DNA of 64,000 nt from Exiguobacterium acetylicum (GCF_022170825.1 NZ_CP081878.1:2816001-2880000); one strand, 5' to 3'; numbered from the stretch's first letter, positions 20,421-29,790 are shown. The notes: generated by a model not told the origin, from the sequence alone. Made by a program: numbers and translations.

Positions 20421-23234
20421 TTGCCGCTAAAAAAAGGATTATCAACACTTTTTTCTCCAAAAAAATCCTCTTCTAATGTACTGTCCACAACATCGATTGA
20501 TGCAAACTTCATCGAACATCATCCGGACGCTGTTTATACATTAGATCTTTCAGGCGTCACTACGAGTCTGAATGAAAAAACAACGTTGTTACTTGGTTAT
20601 ACAAAACATGATTTGTTACGCCACAAGAATGATTTCATTCATCCTGATGATCACACCATTGCAAACGAATATTTCCAAGAAGTCTTACAAGGAAAAAGCG
20701 TCAACTACATCGTTCGTGTTCGTCACGCATCTGGTCATTACCTAGAGATGCTCATTGCTAACATTCCAATTTTTGATCAGGGACTCATCGTCGGGGCTTA
20801 CGGTATTGCTCGAGATATCACCCAAACACGTTTACTGAAGTCGAAAGTAGAATCGATTACTTTCGATCATCAACTCGTCGAGAGTCTCCCAGGCATCGCG
20901 ACTGCCACCTTCAATCAAGCAGGCTATTTGTTACGCTTCTCTCATTCATTTGGTCAGTTACTTGGTATTTCTAATCGTCAATTGGACCGTTTTGATAAGA
21001 AGAGCATTTTGCGTCTGATTCATCCAGAAAATTTAGACGCATTTCAAGCTTATTTAGATATCCTTCGTTTTCAACAAACAACCGAACCTCTTGAAATCGA
21101 GACTCGTGTCTTGCATTCACAAGATGGTTATCAAGATGTCTTTTGTCGGTGTGCGTATCGTAATCCAGAAGACGGCGAAAATGCCGAAATTACATGCGCC
21201 ATTTATAATCTTTCCGATCACAAACAATTAGATCAGCAGCTTCATGACGAACGTCATAAGCTTTCCACGTTCCAGCAAGTTGCTACAAGTGCCATATATC
21301 GTTTTAATCTATTGGATCAAAAAATCGATTTTTCCACGCAAGGCTTTGAAAATTTATTCAAAGGATTGCTGTCCGAGTATAAAACACGTCCCATCGAATG
21401 GTTACAAAACATCGTCGTTTCGGAAGACCAGACGAAACTCGAATCAGCACACGCTAGAATTTTAACCGGTCACGATGTTGAAATCGCATATCGTATCCGT
21501 ACTAATGATTCATTATTTTGGATTCTTGAGAACCGAACTCCCTTGCGAGACGAGATGAATCGCATCATTGCCTACCAAAGCGTCGTCCAAGACATTACGC
21601 AATTAAAACATCAGGAAGAACGTATTTTCCAATTAGCCATGCACGATCCAGTCACTGGACTACCAAACCGTGCACTTGTCCTTGAGCAACTTCAACACTG
21701 GATTGATACATATGAATGCTTCAGCGTCTTTACAGTAAGCTATAACTTACTTCGTTCCATCAATCATGATTTTGGTTATAAAATCGGAGATCGTTGGTTA
21801 ACACAGACTGCAACGCGTCTTTTGAATCATTTATCTAAGGAGACTTACGTCGGTCATTTATATGGAGACGAATACATCGTCTTGCTCCCCCATCTTGTCA
21901 GCGAATCTGATATTCAGACCATCTGCCAAACCTTTCTCCGAAGCTCGAAGGAGAAAATAGCAGTGGATTCCTATGAGTGGTATCCTTCGATGACAATCGG
22001 TGTTAGCCGTTACCCGGAAGACGCTTCTCAGCCGGACGAATTGATCAAAGCAGCTAACATTGCACTTGGTCGTGCGAATACGAATTCTTACAGCGTCTAT
22101 TCTTCTACTTACAATATCGAGACGTATAGAAGACACCAACTTCAAAATAGCCTACGTACTGCGATTCGTCGTGATGAGTTGTTTTTAGAATACCAACCTA
22201 AAGTAAATGCGTGGTCTGGTATCATCGTTGGTGCGGAAGCACTTGTACGCTGGCAACATCCTGAGTGGGGGCGTATTCCTCCAAACGATTTCATTCCTTT
22301 GTCTGAAGAAAGTGATATGCATATCTTGATTGCAGACTGGGTGCTTGAAGAAACCTGTCGTAGTATAAATCAATGGGTACTAGCAGGTCTTCCAGCTGTT
22401 CCTGTCTCCATTAATGTCTCTCCAAAGCGCTTGATGTATGGAAACTTCGCTGAGACGGTTAAAGAAACATTGCGTCGATTCGATGTCTCACCTGGAATGC
22501 TTGAAATTGAGATTCTTGAAACAGATGTACTCTTTGATAACACAAAAATTCATCAATCATTACAGATGCTGAGTGCTATGGGGATTCGAATTGCACTTGA
22601 TGACTTTGGAAAAGGTTATTCTTCTATTTCTTATCTACAGCAGTATCCAATCGATACGATCAAAATTGATCGGCAATTCGCTACGTCATTGGCACATGAT
22701 AAAAAAACACAATCAGTCGTCCGAAGTGTATTATTCATGGCAAATGAATTCGGAATGGATGTCATTGCTGAAGGGGTTGAAACGATGGAGCAGTTGCATT
22801 ATTTACGCCAGCTAGACTGTACGACGATTCAAGGATATCTGTTTAGTCGCCCTCTCCCGAAAGGAGAGTTTGAATCTGTTCTAAAGGAACGTCAAGTCAG
22901 CGCTATTGAGGCGATGAGTGTTACCGCCAACCAATTAACAGTGACTGCTGCAATCACGATTCACCGTTTGAAAGGAAAACAAATTCATGTTGGCTATACG
23001 GATATCCTGATTTCCAAAGGGACTTTGCATTCCGTTTCCTTCTATTCATCACTTCATCTTCCAATCAACGAAGAAATTGAACTCGCTTTAAAAATCAACG
23101 ATCATATTCTGATCATCCAACCAACGCAGGCATTTGAGCTCGAGAATGGACTAACAGAGTATGAATGCAGTTTCATGGATATGAAAGAGTCCCATTATAT
23201 ATTCGAAGCGATGCAAGGACTGAAACAACGCTAA
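20421..23234 (+). CDS. PAS-GGDEF-EAL cyclic-di-GMP signalling protein
   Basis: 937 aa, no transmembrane helix. About three PAS domains (roughly 30-135, 150-265, 280-400; PAC-like IAYQSVVQDITQL at the end). A GGDEF domain (about 402-565) starts HDPVTGLPNR but has YGDEY at about 477-481 in place of GGDEF, so cyclase activity is doubtful. The EAL domain (about 580-825) looks complete: EALVRW, SINVSP, LEIEILE, DDFGKGYSS, IKIDRQF, AEGVET, QGYLF. A C-terminal region of about 110 residues follows that may be a divergent PilZ-like barrel. Start is TTG after GAGGGGGG. It is visibly richer in A and T than its neighbours. Likely a phosphodiesterase. Confidence 0.88.
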   Translation: MPLKKGLSTLFSPKKSSSNVLSTTSIDANFIEHHPDAVYTLDLSGVTTSLNEKTTLLLGYTKHDLLRHKNDFIHPDDHTIANEYFQEVLQGKSVNYIVRVRHASGHYLEMLIANIPIFDQGLIVGAYGIARDITQTRLLKSKVESITFDHQLVESLPGIATATFNQAGYLLRFSHSFGQLLGISNRQLDRFDKKSILRLIHPENLDAFQAYLDILRFQQTTEPLEIETRVLHSQDGYQDVFCRCAYRNPEDGENAEITCAIYNLSDHKQLDQQLHDERHKLSTFQQVATSAIYRFNLLDQKIDFSTQGFENLFKGLLSEYKTRPIEWLQNIVVSEDQTKLESAHARILTGHDVEIAYRIRTNDSLFWILENRTPLRDEMNRIIAYQSVVQDITQLKHQEERIFQLAMHDPVTGLPNRALVLEQLQHWIDTYECFSVFTVSYNLLRSINHDFGYKIGDRWLTQTATRLLNHLSKETYVGHLYGDEYIVLLPHLVSESDIQTICQTFLRSSKEKIAVDSYEWYPSMTIGVSRYPEDASQPDELIKAANIALGRANTNSYSVYSSTYNIETYRRHQLQNSLRTAIRRDELFLEYQPKVNAWSGIIVGAEALVRWQHPEWGRIPPNDFIPLSEESDMHILIADWVLEETCRSINQWVLAGLPAVPVSINVSPKRLMYGNFAETVKETLRRFDVSPGMLEIEILETDVLFDNTKIHQSLQMLSAMGIRIALDDFGKGYSSISYLQQYPIDTIKIDRQFATSLAHDKKTQSVVRSVLFMANEFGMDVIAEGVETMEQLHYLRQLDCTTIQGYLFSRPLPKGEFESVLKERQVSAIEAMSVTANQLTVTAAITIHRLKGKQIHVGYTDILISKGTLHSVSFYSSLHLPINEEIELALKINDHILIIQPTQAFELENGLTEYECSFMDMKESHYIFEAMQGLKQR

Positions 23235-23260
23235 TGGGTCGAGAAATTCAAATTATTTTC

Positions 23261-23296
23261 AATGAAGCAGTGGACACACATGTTCACTGCTTCATT
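23261..23296 (+). terminator. hairpin terminator after the GGDEF-EAL gene
   Basis: AATGAAGCAGTG-GACACACATGT-TCACTGCTTCATT: 12-bp stem with one small asymmetry. The following T-run is only three bases, so efficiency is uncertain. Confidence 0.6.
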
Positions 23297-23324
23297 TGAG
23301 TTAAAAACCTCTTGTCATCGATTC

Positions 23325-23341
23325 TTCACAAAGCTTTACAA
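23325..23341 (+). promoter_or_regulatory. candidate PhoP (Pho box) direct repeat
   Basis: TTCACA-AAGCT-TTACAA: two TT(A/C)ACA-like hexamers spaced by 5 bases, the arrangement bound by B. subtilis PhoP, about 90 bp upstream of an alkaline phosphatase gene. Only one pair is clear, whereas activated Pho promoters usually have two. Confidence 0.4.
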
Positions 23342-23433
23342 ACGATAAACATGGATTTCACATTCCACCCGTAAGGTGGAGTTTGTAGGTCGTATCGATC
23401 GTCAAACCCATCACCTTTCGAGGAGGAACCATC

Positions 23434-24792
23434 ATGAAATTAAAACGTATCATCCCGATTTTTGCCTTATCGACACTTTCCCTCAGTACGATGTTCTCAA
23501 TGCCAGAAGCTGAAGCGAAGACAAAACCTGTTAAATCACCGGAAATCCGGAACGTCATCTTCTTGATCGGCGACGGAATGGGTGTCTCGTATACATCAGC
23601 CCATCGTTACTTAAAGAATGACCCATCGACACCGGTCGCTGAAAAAACAGCGTTTGACCAATACCTCGTCGGTCAACAGATGACTTATCCAGAAGATCCG
23701 AAAGAAAACGTCACCGATTCCGCTTCCGCAGCAACGGCGATGTCATCTGGCGTAAAGACGTACAATGCAGCGATTGCTGTCGATAACGATAAATCGGAAG
23801 TCAAGACCGTCCTCGAAGCGGCAAAAGAACGCGGTAAATCAACAGGACTCGTCGCAACATCTGAAATCACGCATGCGACACCTGCTTCGTTCGGTGCTCA
23901 TGATGAGAGCCGGAAGAACATGAACGCCATCGCAGACGACTACTTCAAGGAACGCGTCAATGGGAAGCATAAAATCGACGTCATGCTCGGTGGCGGGAAG
24001 TCAAACTTCGTCCGTCCGGATGTCGATTTGACGAAAGCGTTCAAAAAAGACGGGTACAGTTACGTCACGGACCTCGATCAAATGCAAGCTGATAAAAATA
24101 AACAAGTCCTTGGTCTGTTCGCAGATGGTGGATTACCAAAACGGATCGACCGCGAAAACTCGGTCCCATCGCTTGCTCAAATGACGAACTCTGCCATCAA
24201 GCGACTCGACTCGAATAAAAAAGGATTCTTCCTGATGGTCGAAGGAAGTCAAGTCGACTGGGCTGGTCATGATAATGATATCGTCGGCGCCATGAGTGAG
24301 ATGGAAGACTTCGAGCGGGCATTCAAAGCCGCAATCGCCTTTGCGAAGAAGGATAAACATACACTCGTCGTCGCAACGGCTGACCACTCAACAGGCGGAT
24401 ACTCGATCGGTGCGGATGGCATCTATAACTGGTTCGCTGAACCGATCAAAGCAGCAAAGAAAACACCTGACTTCATGGCGCAAAAAATCGTTGATGGTGC
24501 GGACGTCCGCAAGACGTTGACGACGTATATCGATCAAGACAAACTCGCCTTAACGGACAAAGAAATCGATAGCGTCTCCCGCGCTGCTGAATCGAAGAAA
24601 TTACTCGAGATTGATAATGCGATCGAAGAAATCTTCAACGAACGCTCGCATACAGGCTGGACGACAGGTGGACATACAGGTGAAGACGTACCCGTCTATG
24701 CGTTCGGTCCTGCCAAGGAACGTTTCGCGGGACAAGTCGACAACACGGATCACGCGAAAATCATCTTTGATCTCTTGAAATCGAAAAAATAA
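23434..24792 (+). CDS. phoA: secreted alkaline phosphatase
   Basis: 452 aa. Sec signal peptide (KLKRIIPIFALSTLSLSTM, cleavage near AEA-KT). Metal and catalytic motifs of the PhoA family: LIGDGMG (metal Asp), TDSASAATAMSSG (nucleophile Ser), DWAGHDND, TADHSTGGYS, and GHTGEDVPVYAFG near the C-terminus. Expected to release phosphate from organic esters outside the cell. CGAGGAGGAACC precedes the ATG. A Pho-box-like repeat lies upstream, and a lipoprotein gene follows 11 bp downstream. Confidence 0.93.
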   Translation: MKLKRIIPIFALSTLSLSTMFSMPEAEAKTKPVKSPEIRNVIFLIGDGMGVSYTSAHRYLKNDPSTPVAEKTAFDQYLVGQQMTYPEDPKENVTDSASAATAMSSGVKTYNAAIAVDNDKSEVKTVLEAAKERGKSTGLVATSEITHATPASFGAHDESRKNMNAIADDYFKERVNGKHKIDVMLGGGKSNFVRPDVDLTKAFKKDGYSYVTDLDQMQADKNKQVLGLFADGGLPKRIDRENSVPSLAQMTNSAIKRLDSNKKGFFLMVEGSQVDWAGHDNDIVGAMSEMEDFERAFKAAIAFAKKDKHTLVVATADHSTGGYSIGADGIYNWFAEPIKAAKKTPDFMAQKIVDGADVRKTLTTYIDQDKLALTDKEIDSVSRAAESKKLLEIDNAIEEIFNERSHTGWTTGGHTGEDVPVYAFGPAKERFAGQVDNTDHAKIIFDLLKSKK

Positions 24793-24803
24793 GGAGAATG
24801 TTC

Positions 24804-25451
24804 ATGAAACAGATACTTGCTACTTTGATGCTCGGGACGGTGCTCGCAGGTTGTGGCACTTCCGCATCACAAGACACGCCGAAAGAACCATCGTCTGCGA
24901 AACAGGAGCAGCCGGTATCGCTTGAAAAAACAAGCGCCTATGTTCCGAACCCGCAAATTCCAGACGATCGTGAACTAACAAAAATCGATCAGACCGTCAC
25001 GGATGATAAGGGTGACCTGACGCTTAAACAATTCAAGCGAGTGAACGAAACGCAAAAGATTGGTCCAATCGAGATGACGATCGAAGAAGTCAAAGTATTT
25101 CATGCGCGTCCAAGCTATGGCATGATTGATTTCTTCCATGGTTTCACGCACGATGAATCTTTTGATTTGATCAAGACACGCGTCACGATCAAGAACACAA
25201 GTGATGAACCGGTCACGTTCAATCCGGTCGCCCATTTTAAACTCGATGCCGCGACCGAAAAGACACTTGAGGACGACGTCTATCTGGAATCGCTCGCGAA
25301 GACGTACGCTCCGTCCGAGTCACGGAGCGGTAACTTCGGCTTCATTTTAGAACGACCGGTTGATTCGATCGAGCTCTTGACGAGTGACGTCCTCGATGAA
25401 AAACAAGATGTCCTCAAAAAAGGCACGACGTTTTCGACATCCCTTCGTTGA
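24804..25451 (+). CDS. predicted lipoprotein, DUF4352/telokin-like
   Basis: 215 aa. Lipobox LAGC near residue 16-19 after a short signal peptide (type II). The mature part begins with a Ser/Lys/Glu-rich linker, then a beta-rich domain with the pattern IGPIEMTIEEVKVF ... LIKTRVTIKNTSDEPVTFNP, typical of the telokin-like immunoglobulin fold of DUF4352/DUF5068-type lipoproteins. AAGGAG lies at the right distance for the ATG at 24804 rather than 24798. Probably co-transcribed with phoA; function unknown. Confidence 0.8.
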   Translation: MKQILATLMLGTVLAGCGTSASQDTPKEPSSAKQEQPVSLEKTSAYVPNPQIPDDRELTKIDQTVTDDKGDLTLKQFKRVNETQKIGPIEMTIEEVKVFHARPSYGMIDFFHGFTHDESFDLIKTRVTIKNTSDEPVTFNPVAHFKLDAATEKTLEDDVYLESLAKTYAPSESRSGNFGFILERPVDSIELLTSDVLDEKQDVLKKGTTFSTSLR

Positions 25452-25469
25452 ATGTCATTTCTGCTTCTA

Positions 25470-25517
25470 CGCTCCATCTATTTTCCGGTCATGCCCGGAT
25501 CATAGGTGGAGCTATTT
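25470..25517 (+). terminator. terminator after the phoA-lipoprotein pair
   Basis: GCTCCATCTAT pairs with ATAGGTGGAGC (one G-T pair) enclosing a second small hairpin CCGG-TCATG-CCGG. Followed by TATTTT. Confidence 0.65.
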
Positions 25518-25546
25518 TGATGCCTGTAATCGTTCCATGCTACACT
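25517..25546 (+). promoter_or_regulatory. candidate promoter of treR
   Basis: TTGATG (25517-25522), 18-base spacer, TACACT (25541-25546), about 34 bases before the treR start. Confidence 0.5.
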
Positions 25547-25579
25547 AAAAGCACTATTTGAATGCAAAGGACGGATGAT

Positions 25580-26287
25580 ATGCCGAAGTATTTAAACATC
25601 TACCATGAGCTCGCGCAACGTATCCAGGAAGGAACGTTACCTGCTGAGACGAAGTTGCCGTCAGAAACGAAGCTGATGCAGGAGTTCGAAGCGAGCCGCG
25701 GTACGGTCCGAAAAGCGATTGATGCCCTACAGGAAAAAGGCTTCGTCCGCAAACATCAAGGAAAAGGTGTCTTCGTCTTGTCGCAAGAAGCAATCGAGTT
25801 CCAGTTCAATGGTATCGTCAGCTTTTCGGAAGCACATCGCCGGATGGGGCGTCATACTGTTGAGACGGATGTCCTCTCATGCGATGTCCTCTCAGCCTCC
25901 TCCGAGCTCGCTTCGCTATTACATGTTGCAGAAGGAACAGACGTGACTCGCGTCGAGCGGATCCGTCGAATTGACGGTGAACGTGTCATTCGTGACATCA
26001 ATCATTTTGTGACCGATCTCGTACCCGGTTTAACGAAATCTATTGCTGCTGGCTCGATTTATCACTACATCGAGGAGACACTCGGACGCCAAATCAGCTA
26101 CGCGAAGCGAAAAATCGAGGCTCGTCCTGCGACAGCTGAAGACCGGGAACGACTTGACCTTCACGATATGACCCACGTCATCGTCGTCACGAACGATACG
26201 TACTTCTATGAAGGACAGCATTTCGAACGGACCGAATCGCGCCATCGTCTCGATAAGTTTCAGTTCACTGATATTGCCCGTCGTTGA
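25580..26287 (+). CDS. treR: trehalose operon repressor (GntR/HutC family)
   Basis: 235 aa: N-terminal winged helix (about 1-70: LPSETKLMQEFEASRGTVRKAI, shortened here to SRGTVRKAIDAL; QGKGVFVL) and a UTRA effector domain (about 90-235) expected to bind trehalose 6-phosphate. AAAGGA precedes the ATG at 25580; an earlier ATG at 25562 lacks one. It lies directly ahead of treP-treA, whose promoter carries a large inverted repeat. Assigned TreR from context plus domain make-up. Confidence 0.88.
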   Translation: MPKYLNIYHELAQRIQEGTLPAETKLPSETKLMQEFEASRGTVRKAIDALQEKGFVRKHQGKGVFVLSQEAIEFQFNGIVSFSEAHRRMGRHTVETDVLSCDVLSASSELASLLHVAEGTDVTRVERIRRIDGERVIRDINHFVTDLVPGLTKSIAAGSIYHYIEETLGRQISYAKRKIEARPATAEDRERLDLHDMTHVIVVTNDTYFYEGQHFERTESRHRLDKFQFTDIARR

Positions 26288-26302
26288 ATACACGATGATC
26301 CA

Positions 26303-26337
26303 AGAGGGAATCCGTACATGACGGGTTCTCTCTTTTT
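26303..26337 (+). terminator. terminator of treR
   Basis: AGAGGGAATCCGT pairs with ACGGGTTCTCTCT across ACATG, then TTTTTG. It separates treR from treP, so treP-treA use their own promoter. Confidence 0.8.
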
Positions 26338-26345
26338 GTTCCCTT

Positions 26346-26422
26346 AACTTATCTATATAAGTTCTTGACCTACTTATATAGATAAGTTAAGATAAGTGTG
26401 CGCAGATAAGAAAACGTTTTCA
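26346..26422 (+). promoter_or_regulatory. treP-treA control region: TreR-type inverted repeat, promoter and cre site
   Basis: A perfect 17-bp inverted repeat, arms 26346-26362 and 26372-26388 (AACTTATCTATATAAGT and its complement), separated by 9 bases that contain the -35 TTGACC (26365-26370); a weak -10 TAAGAT lies at 26388-26393. Each arm is itself palindromic around CTATATAAG, suggesting two operator half-units. Downstream, GAAAACGTTTTC (26410-26421) is a near-ideal catabolite response element for CcpA. Expected logic: induced by trehalose, repressed by glucose. Confidence 0.8.
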
Positions 26423-26467
26423 TTTCAATAGGTGTCGAGTAGGTCACTTCCAAAAAGGAGCATCGAG

Positions 26468-27907
26468 ATGAAACCAAACTATCGTCAAATTGCAGAGCAA
26501 ATCATTGAGAACATCGGGGGCAAGGAGAACGTCGAACAGGCGGCTCACTGTGTCACTCGTCTTCGTTTAACGCTTAAAAACCAAGAGCTCGTCGACCAAG
26601 ACGCTTTGCTTGAAGTCCCACTCGTCAAAGGAGCGTTCTTGAATGCGGGTGTCTATCAAATCGTCATTGGTGCTGGAGATGTCGACCGGGTCTATGCTGA
26701 ATTCATTCAATTGACCGGCTTGCAGGCGACGACGATCGCAGACGTCAAGTCGTCCGGAGCGGCAAAGATGAATCCGTTCCAAAAGTTAATCAAAGTCTTT
26801 TCTGACGTCTTCATGCCAATCATTCCCGCCATCATCGTCGCTGGTCTCCTGATGGGGATCAATAACCTGTTCGGCATCGAGTTCGGTGGTAAGACGATGA
26901 TTGACCGTTATCCGAACTTACAAGGACTCTGGGATTTAATCAATATGATGGCAAACACTGCCTTCGTCTTCCTCCCGGCACTCGTCGGTTGGTCGGCAAC
27001 GAAACGCTTCGGTGGAAGTGAGATTCTCGGGATCGTCATGGGTCTGATGCTCGTTCACCCAGACCTCTTAAACGCTTGGAACTACGGACAAAGTGCTCTA
27101 AAAGGTGAAATCCCGACGTTCAATATCCTCGGTCTCTTTGAAATTGAAAAAGTCGGCTATCAGGGACAAATCCTCCCTGTACTTGCAGCCGCATATGTTC
27201 TCAGTACGATTGAACGTTGGCTTAAACAACGGGTACCGAATGCGATTCAATTACTCGTCGTACCGATTACGACGATCACGTTGACGGGCTTCCTTGCTCT
27301 TGCCGTCATCGGACCGGTCACACGTCAAGTCGGTGACTGGATTACGATTGGTGTCGTTAATACGTTCGAAGCTGTTCCGTTACTTGGTGCCTTACTCTTT
27401 GGTGCACTCTATGCTCCGCTCGTCATCACCGGTATGCACCACATGTTCATCGCTGTCGACTTACAATTGATCGGACAAAGCGGAACGACGTTCATCTGGC
27501 CGATGATCGCGATTTCGAACATCGCTCAAGGTTCAGCAACGCTTGCGATGCTTTTCCTCGCGAAAAACGTCAACGATAAGAACATGGCATCGACATCGGC
27601 ACTCTCTGCTTACTTCGGGATCACGGAACCCGCCATGTTCGGTGTCAATCTCCGGTTCAAGTATCCGTTTTACGCGGCACTCGTCGGCTCAGCGATTGCG
27701 TCTTCCTTCATCGCCGTCAGCGGTGTTCTTGCTCCTGCGATTGGTGTCGGTGGATTACCTGCTTTCATTTCGATCGTACCAGGCTCGATTCTATCGTTCA
27801 TCGTCGGTATGGTGATCGCGATCATCGTTCCTGTTGCCTGTACGTTCTTGTTCCACTATGTCTCAACGAAACGCGCAAAAAAAGCTGCCCTGAAAAAAGC
27901 AGCGTAA
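26468..27907 (+). CDS. treP: PTS trehalose-specific transporter subunit IIBC
   Basis: 479 aa. EIIB domain (about 1-85) with phosphorylated Cys in EQAAHCVTRLRL, then EIIC domain (about 110-470) with about ten hydrophobic segments and the conserved GITEPAMFGVNLRFKYP loop (Glu of GITEP). There is no EIIA domain, so it must borrow an EIIA-Glc-type protein in trans, as TreP does in B. subtilis. Transports and phosphorylates trehalose to trehalose 6-phosphate. AAAAAGGAG precedes the ATG at 26468. Confidence 0.93.
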   Translation: MKPNYRQIAEQIIENIGGKENVEQAAHCVTRLRLTLKNQELVDQDALLEVPLVKGAFLNAGVYQIVIGAGDVDRVYAEFIQLTGLQATTIADVKSSGAAKMNPFQKLIKVFSDVFMPIIPAIIVAGLLMGINNLFGIEFGGKTMIDRYPNLQGLWDLINMMANTAFVFLPALVGWSATKRFGGSEILGIVMGLMLVHPDLLNAWNYGQSALKGEIPTFNILGLFEIEKVGYQGQILPVLAAAYVLSTIERWLKQRVPNAIQLLVVPITTITLTGFLALAVIGPVTRQVGDWITIGVVNTFEAVPLLGALLFGALYAPLVITGMHHMFIAVDLQLIGQSGTTFIWPMIAISNIAQGSATLAMLFLAKNVNDKNMASTSALSAYFGITEPAMFGVNLRFKYPFYAALVGSAIASSFIAVSGVLAPAIGVGGLPAFISIVPGSILSFIVGMVIAIIVPVACTFLFHYVSTKRAKKAALKKAA

Positions 27908-27928
27908 TTCTAGAAAGGTGTGTATCTG

Positions 27929-29569
27929 ATGATCACGACAACCGATTGGCGCAAATCCGCCGTCTATCAAATTTATCCGAAGAGTTTCTATAGTCCAGAA
28001 GGCAAAGCGACCGGTACGTTACGTGGGGTCACGGCTAAACTCGATTATTTGGCGGATCTTGGTGTCGATTACCTTTGGTTGACGCCGGTCTACGCTTCAC
28101 CGCAAAACGATAATGGCTATGATGTCAGCGACTATTACGCCATCGACCCGTCTTATGGAACAATGGATGATTTCGAGACGTTACTGAAAGAAGCGAAACG
28201 ACGTGATCTGTCCGTCATGATGGACATCGTCGTCAATCACTGCTCGACGTCGCATGTCTGGTTCGAAGAAGGACGTCACCCGGATAGTCCTTACCATGAC
28301 TATTTCATCTGGCACGATACGCCGAACGACTGGGTGTCGAAATTCGGCGGTCCTGCTTGGTCATTTGATGAGATTGCTGGTAAGTATTACTTGCACCTGT
28401 TCGATAAGACACAAGCGGACCTGAATTGGGAAAACCCACGTCTTCGAGAAGACGTTTACAAGATGATGCGCTTTTGGCGTGATAAAGGTGTCGCTGGTTT
28501 TCGACTCGATGTCATCAATTTGATCTCGAAGACGCCTGGATTACCGAACGACCCAAATGGAGACGGACGTGCGTATTATACGGACGGACCGAACGTCCAT
28601 GACTACTTGCAAGAGATGAACGCAGAAGTCTTTACTGGGCACGACCTGTTGACCGTCGGTGAGATGTCTTCGACATCTCTTGAGCATTGTCTTCGTTATT
28701 CATCGCTTGAGAATCAGGAACTGAAAATGACGTTCAACTTCCATCACTTGAAGGTCGATTACCCAAACGGTGAGAAATGGACGGCGGCTCCGTTTGATTT
28801 TAAGCAACTGAAACAAATCTTCTCCGACTGGCAAGCCGGCATGAACGGACAAGCATGGAATGCGATCTTTTGGTGTAACCACGACCAACCACGCGTCGTC
28901 AGTCGATTCGGTGATGACGTCACGTATCGCGTCGAGAGTGCGAAGATGCTTGCGACGACACTCCACGGCTTACAAGGAACGCCTTACATCTATCAAGGAG
29001 AAGAAATCGGTATGCCGAATCCGGACTTTACGGATCTATCCGACTACCGCGATGTCGAGACATTGAACGCCTATCAAGAAGCACGAGAACAGGGTGTATC
29101 AGAAGACGCGATTCTTGCTGCGATTCGACAAAAATCGCGCGATAATGCGCGGACACCGATGCCGTGGTCGGATGCACGTAACGGTGGCTTTAGTACAAGC
29201 GAACCCTGGATTCCTGTTTCGCCGACGTATGATCAAATCAACGTCGAGACCGCTATTGCGGATCCTGACTCTGTCTACCATCATTACAAACGTTTGATTC
29301 AATTACGAAAGCAGTATGATGTGTTGACGGACGGGACCTATCGCCTGTTGACGCTAGACGATTCGTCACTTTGGGCGTACGAACGTGTAACGAGTGACGA
29401 AGAGTTGCTCGTCGTCTCGAACTTTTACGGAACAGATACGACGTTCACGTTACCTCGTGACGGATCGGATTATACGGTGTTGCTTCACAATTACTCTCAA
29501 GTGCAGACGGACGGACGAAGACTCCTGTTACGTCCATACGAGTCACTCATGCTCCATCGCAAGAAATGA
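27929..29569 (+). CDS. treA: alpha,alpha-phosphotrehalase (GH13)
   Basis: Hydrolyses trehalose 6-phosphate to glucose and glucose 6-phosphate; cytoplasmic. 546 aa, family length. GH13 landmarks: DIVVNHCS, the nucleophile region GFRLDVIN, the acid/base Glu in TVGEMSS, and the transition-state Asp in WCNHDQPR. AAAGGTG precedes the ATG at 27929 (an upstream in-frame GTG at 27920 lies inside that site). It is 21 bp after treP, so one operon. Confidence 0.94.
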   Translation: MITTTDWRKSAVYQIYPKSFYSPEGKATGTLRGVTAKLDYLADLGVDYLWLTPVYASPQNDNGYDVSDYYAIDPSYGTMDDFETLLKEAKRRDLSVMMDIVVNHCSTSHVWFEEGRHPDSPYHDYFIWHDTPNDWVSKFGGPAWSFDEIAGKYYLHLFDKTQADLNWENPRLREDVYKMMRFWRDKGVAGFRLDVINLISKTPGLPNDPNGDGRAYYTDGPNVHDYLQEMNAEVFTGHDLLTVGEMSSTSLEHCLRYSSLENQELKMTFNFHHLKVDYPNGEKWTAAPFDFKQLKQIFSDWQAGMNGQAWNAIFWCNHDQPRVVSRFGDDVTYRVESAKMLATTLHGLQGTPYIYQGEEIGMPNPDFTDLSDYRDVETLNAYQEAREQGVSEDAILAAIRQKSRDNARTPMPWSDARNGGFSTSEPWIPVSPTYDQINVETAIADPDSVYHHYKRLIQLRKQYDVLTDGTYRLLTLDDSSLWAYERVTSDEELLVVSNFYGTDTTFTLPRDGSDYTVLLHNYSQVQTDGRRLLLRPYESLMLHRKK

Positions 29570-29685
29570 TTCGATAAGACTGACTCCTCCATTGTCTCAC
29601 CGCCAGTTCTTACAAAGAATGTCTCATCCTCGCATTCCACATGCGGGAGTCGAGGATGAACATGCTCAATCTCTTTTTATCTAAA

Positions 29686-29734
29686 CAAAAAGGGCACGTT
29701 TCCGAGTATACTTCGTCGGAAACGTGCCCTTTTC
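29686..29734. terminator. bidirectional terminator between treA and the AGCS symporter gene
   Basis: AAAGGGCACGTTTCCGA pairs perfectly with its complement (TCGGAAACGTGCCCTTT) around a loop of about 14 bases. A-run before and T-run after allow use by both convergent genes. The 29570-29685 stretch before it has no feature I can support. Confidence 0.85.
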
Positions 29735-29790
29735 TTTCAATTTAATCGAAACACTTCGCGTCTGAATTTACCTCTTCTCCCCATACACTT

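Noticed and set aside
20421-23234. The GGDEF-EAL protein as an active diguanylate cyclase
   Set aside because: The signature is YGDEY, lacking the first Gly and the Phe; phosphodiesterase is the better call from the intact EAL residues.
29394-29684. 96-aa frame over the end of treA and the following spacer
   Set aside because: Mostly out-of-phase treA sequence, no ribosome site, unusual Cys/Arg/Ser composition.
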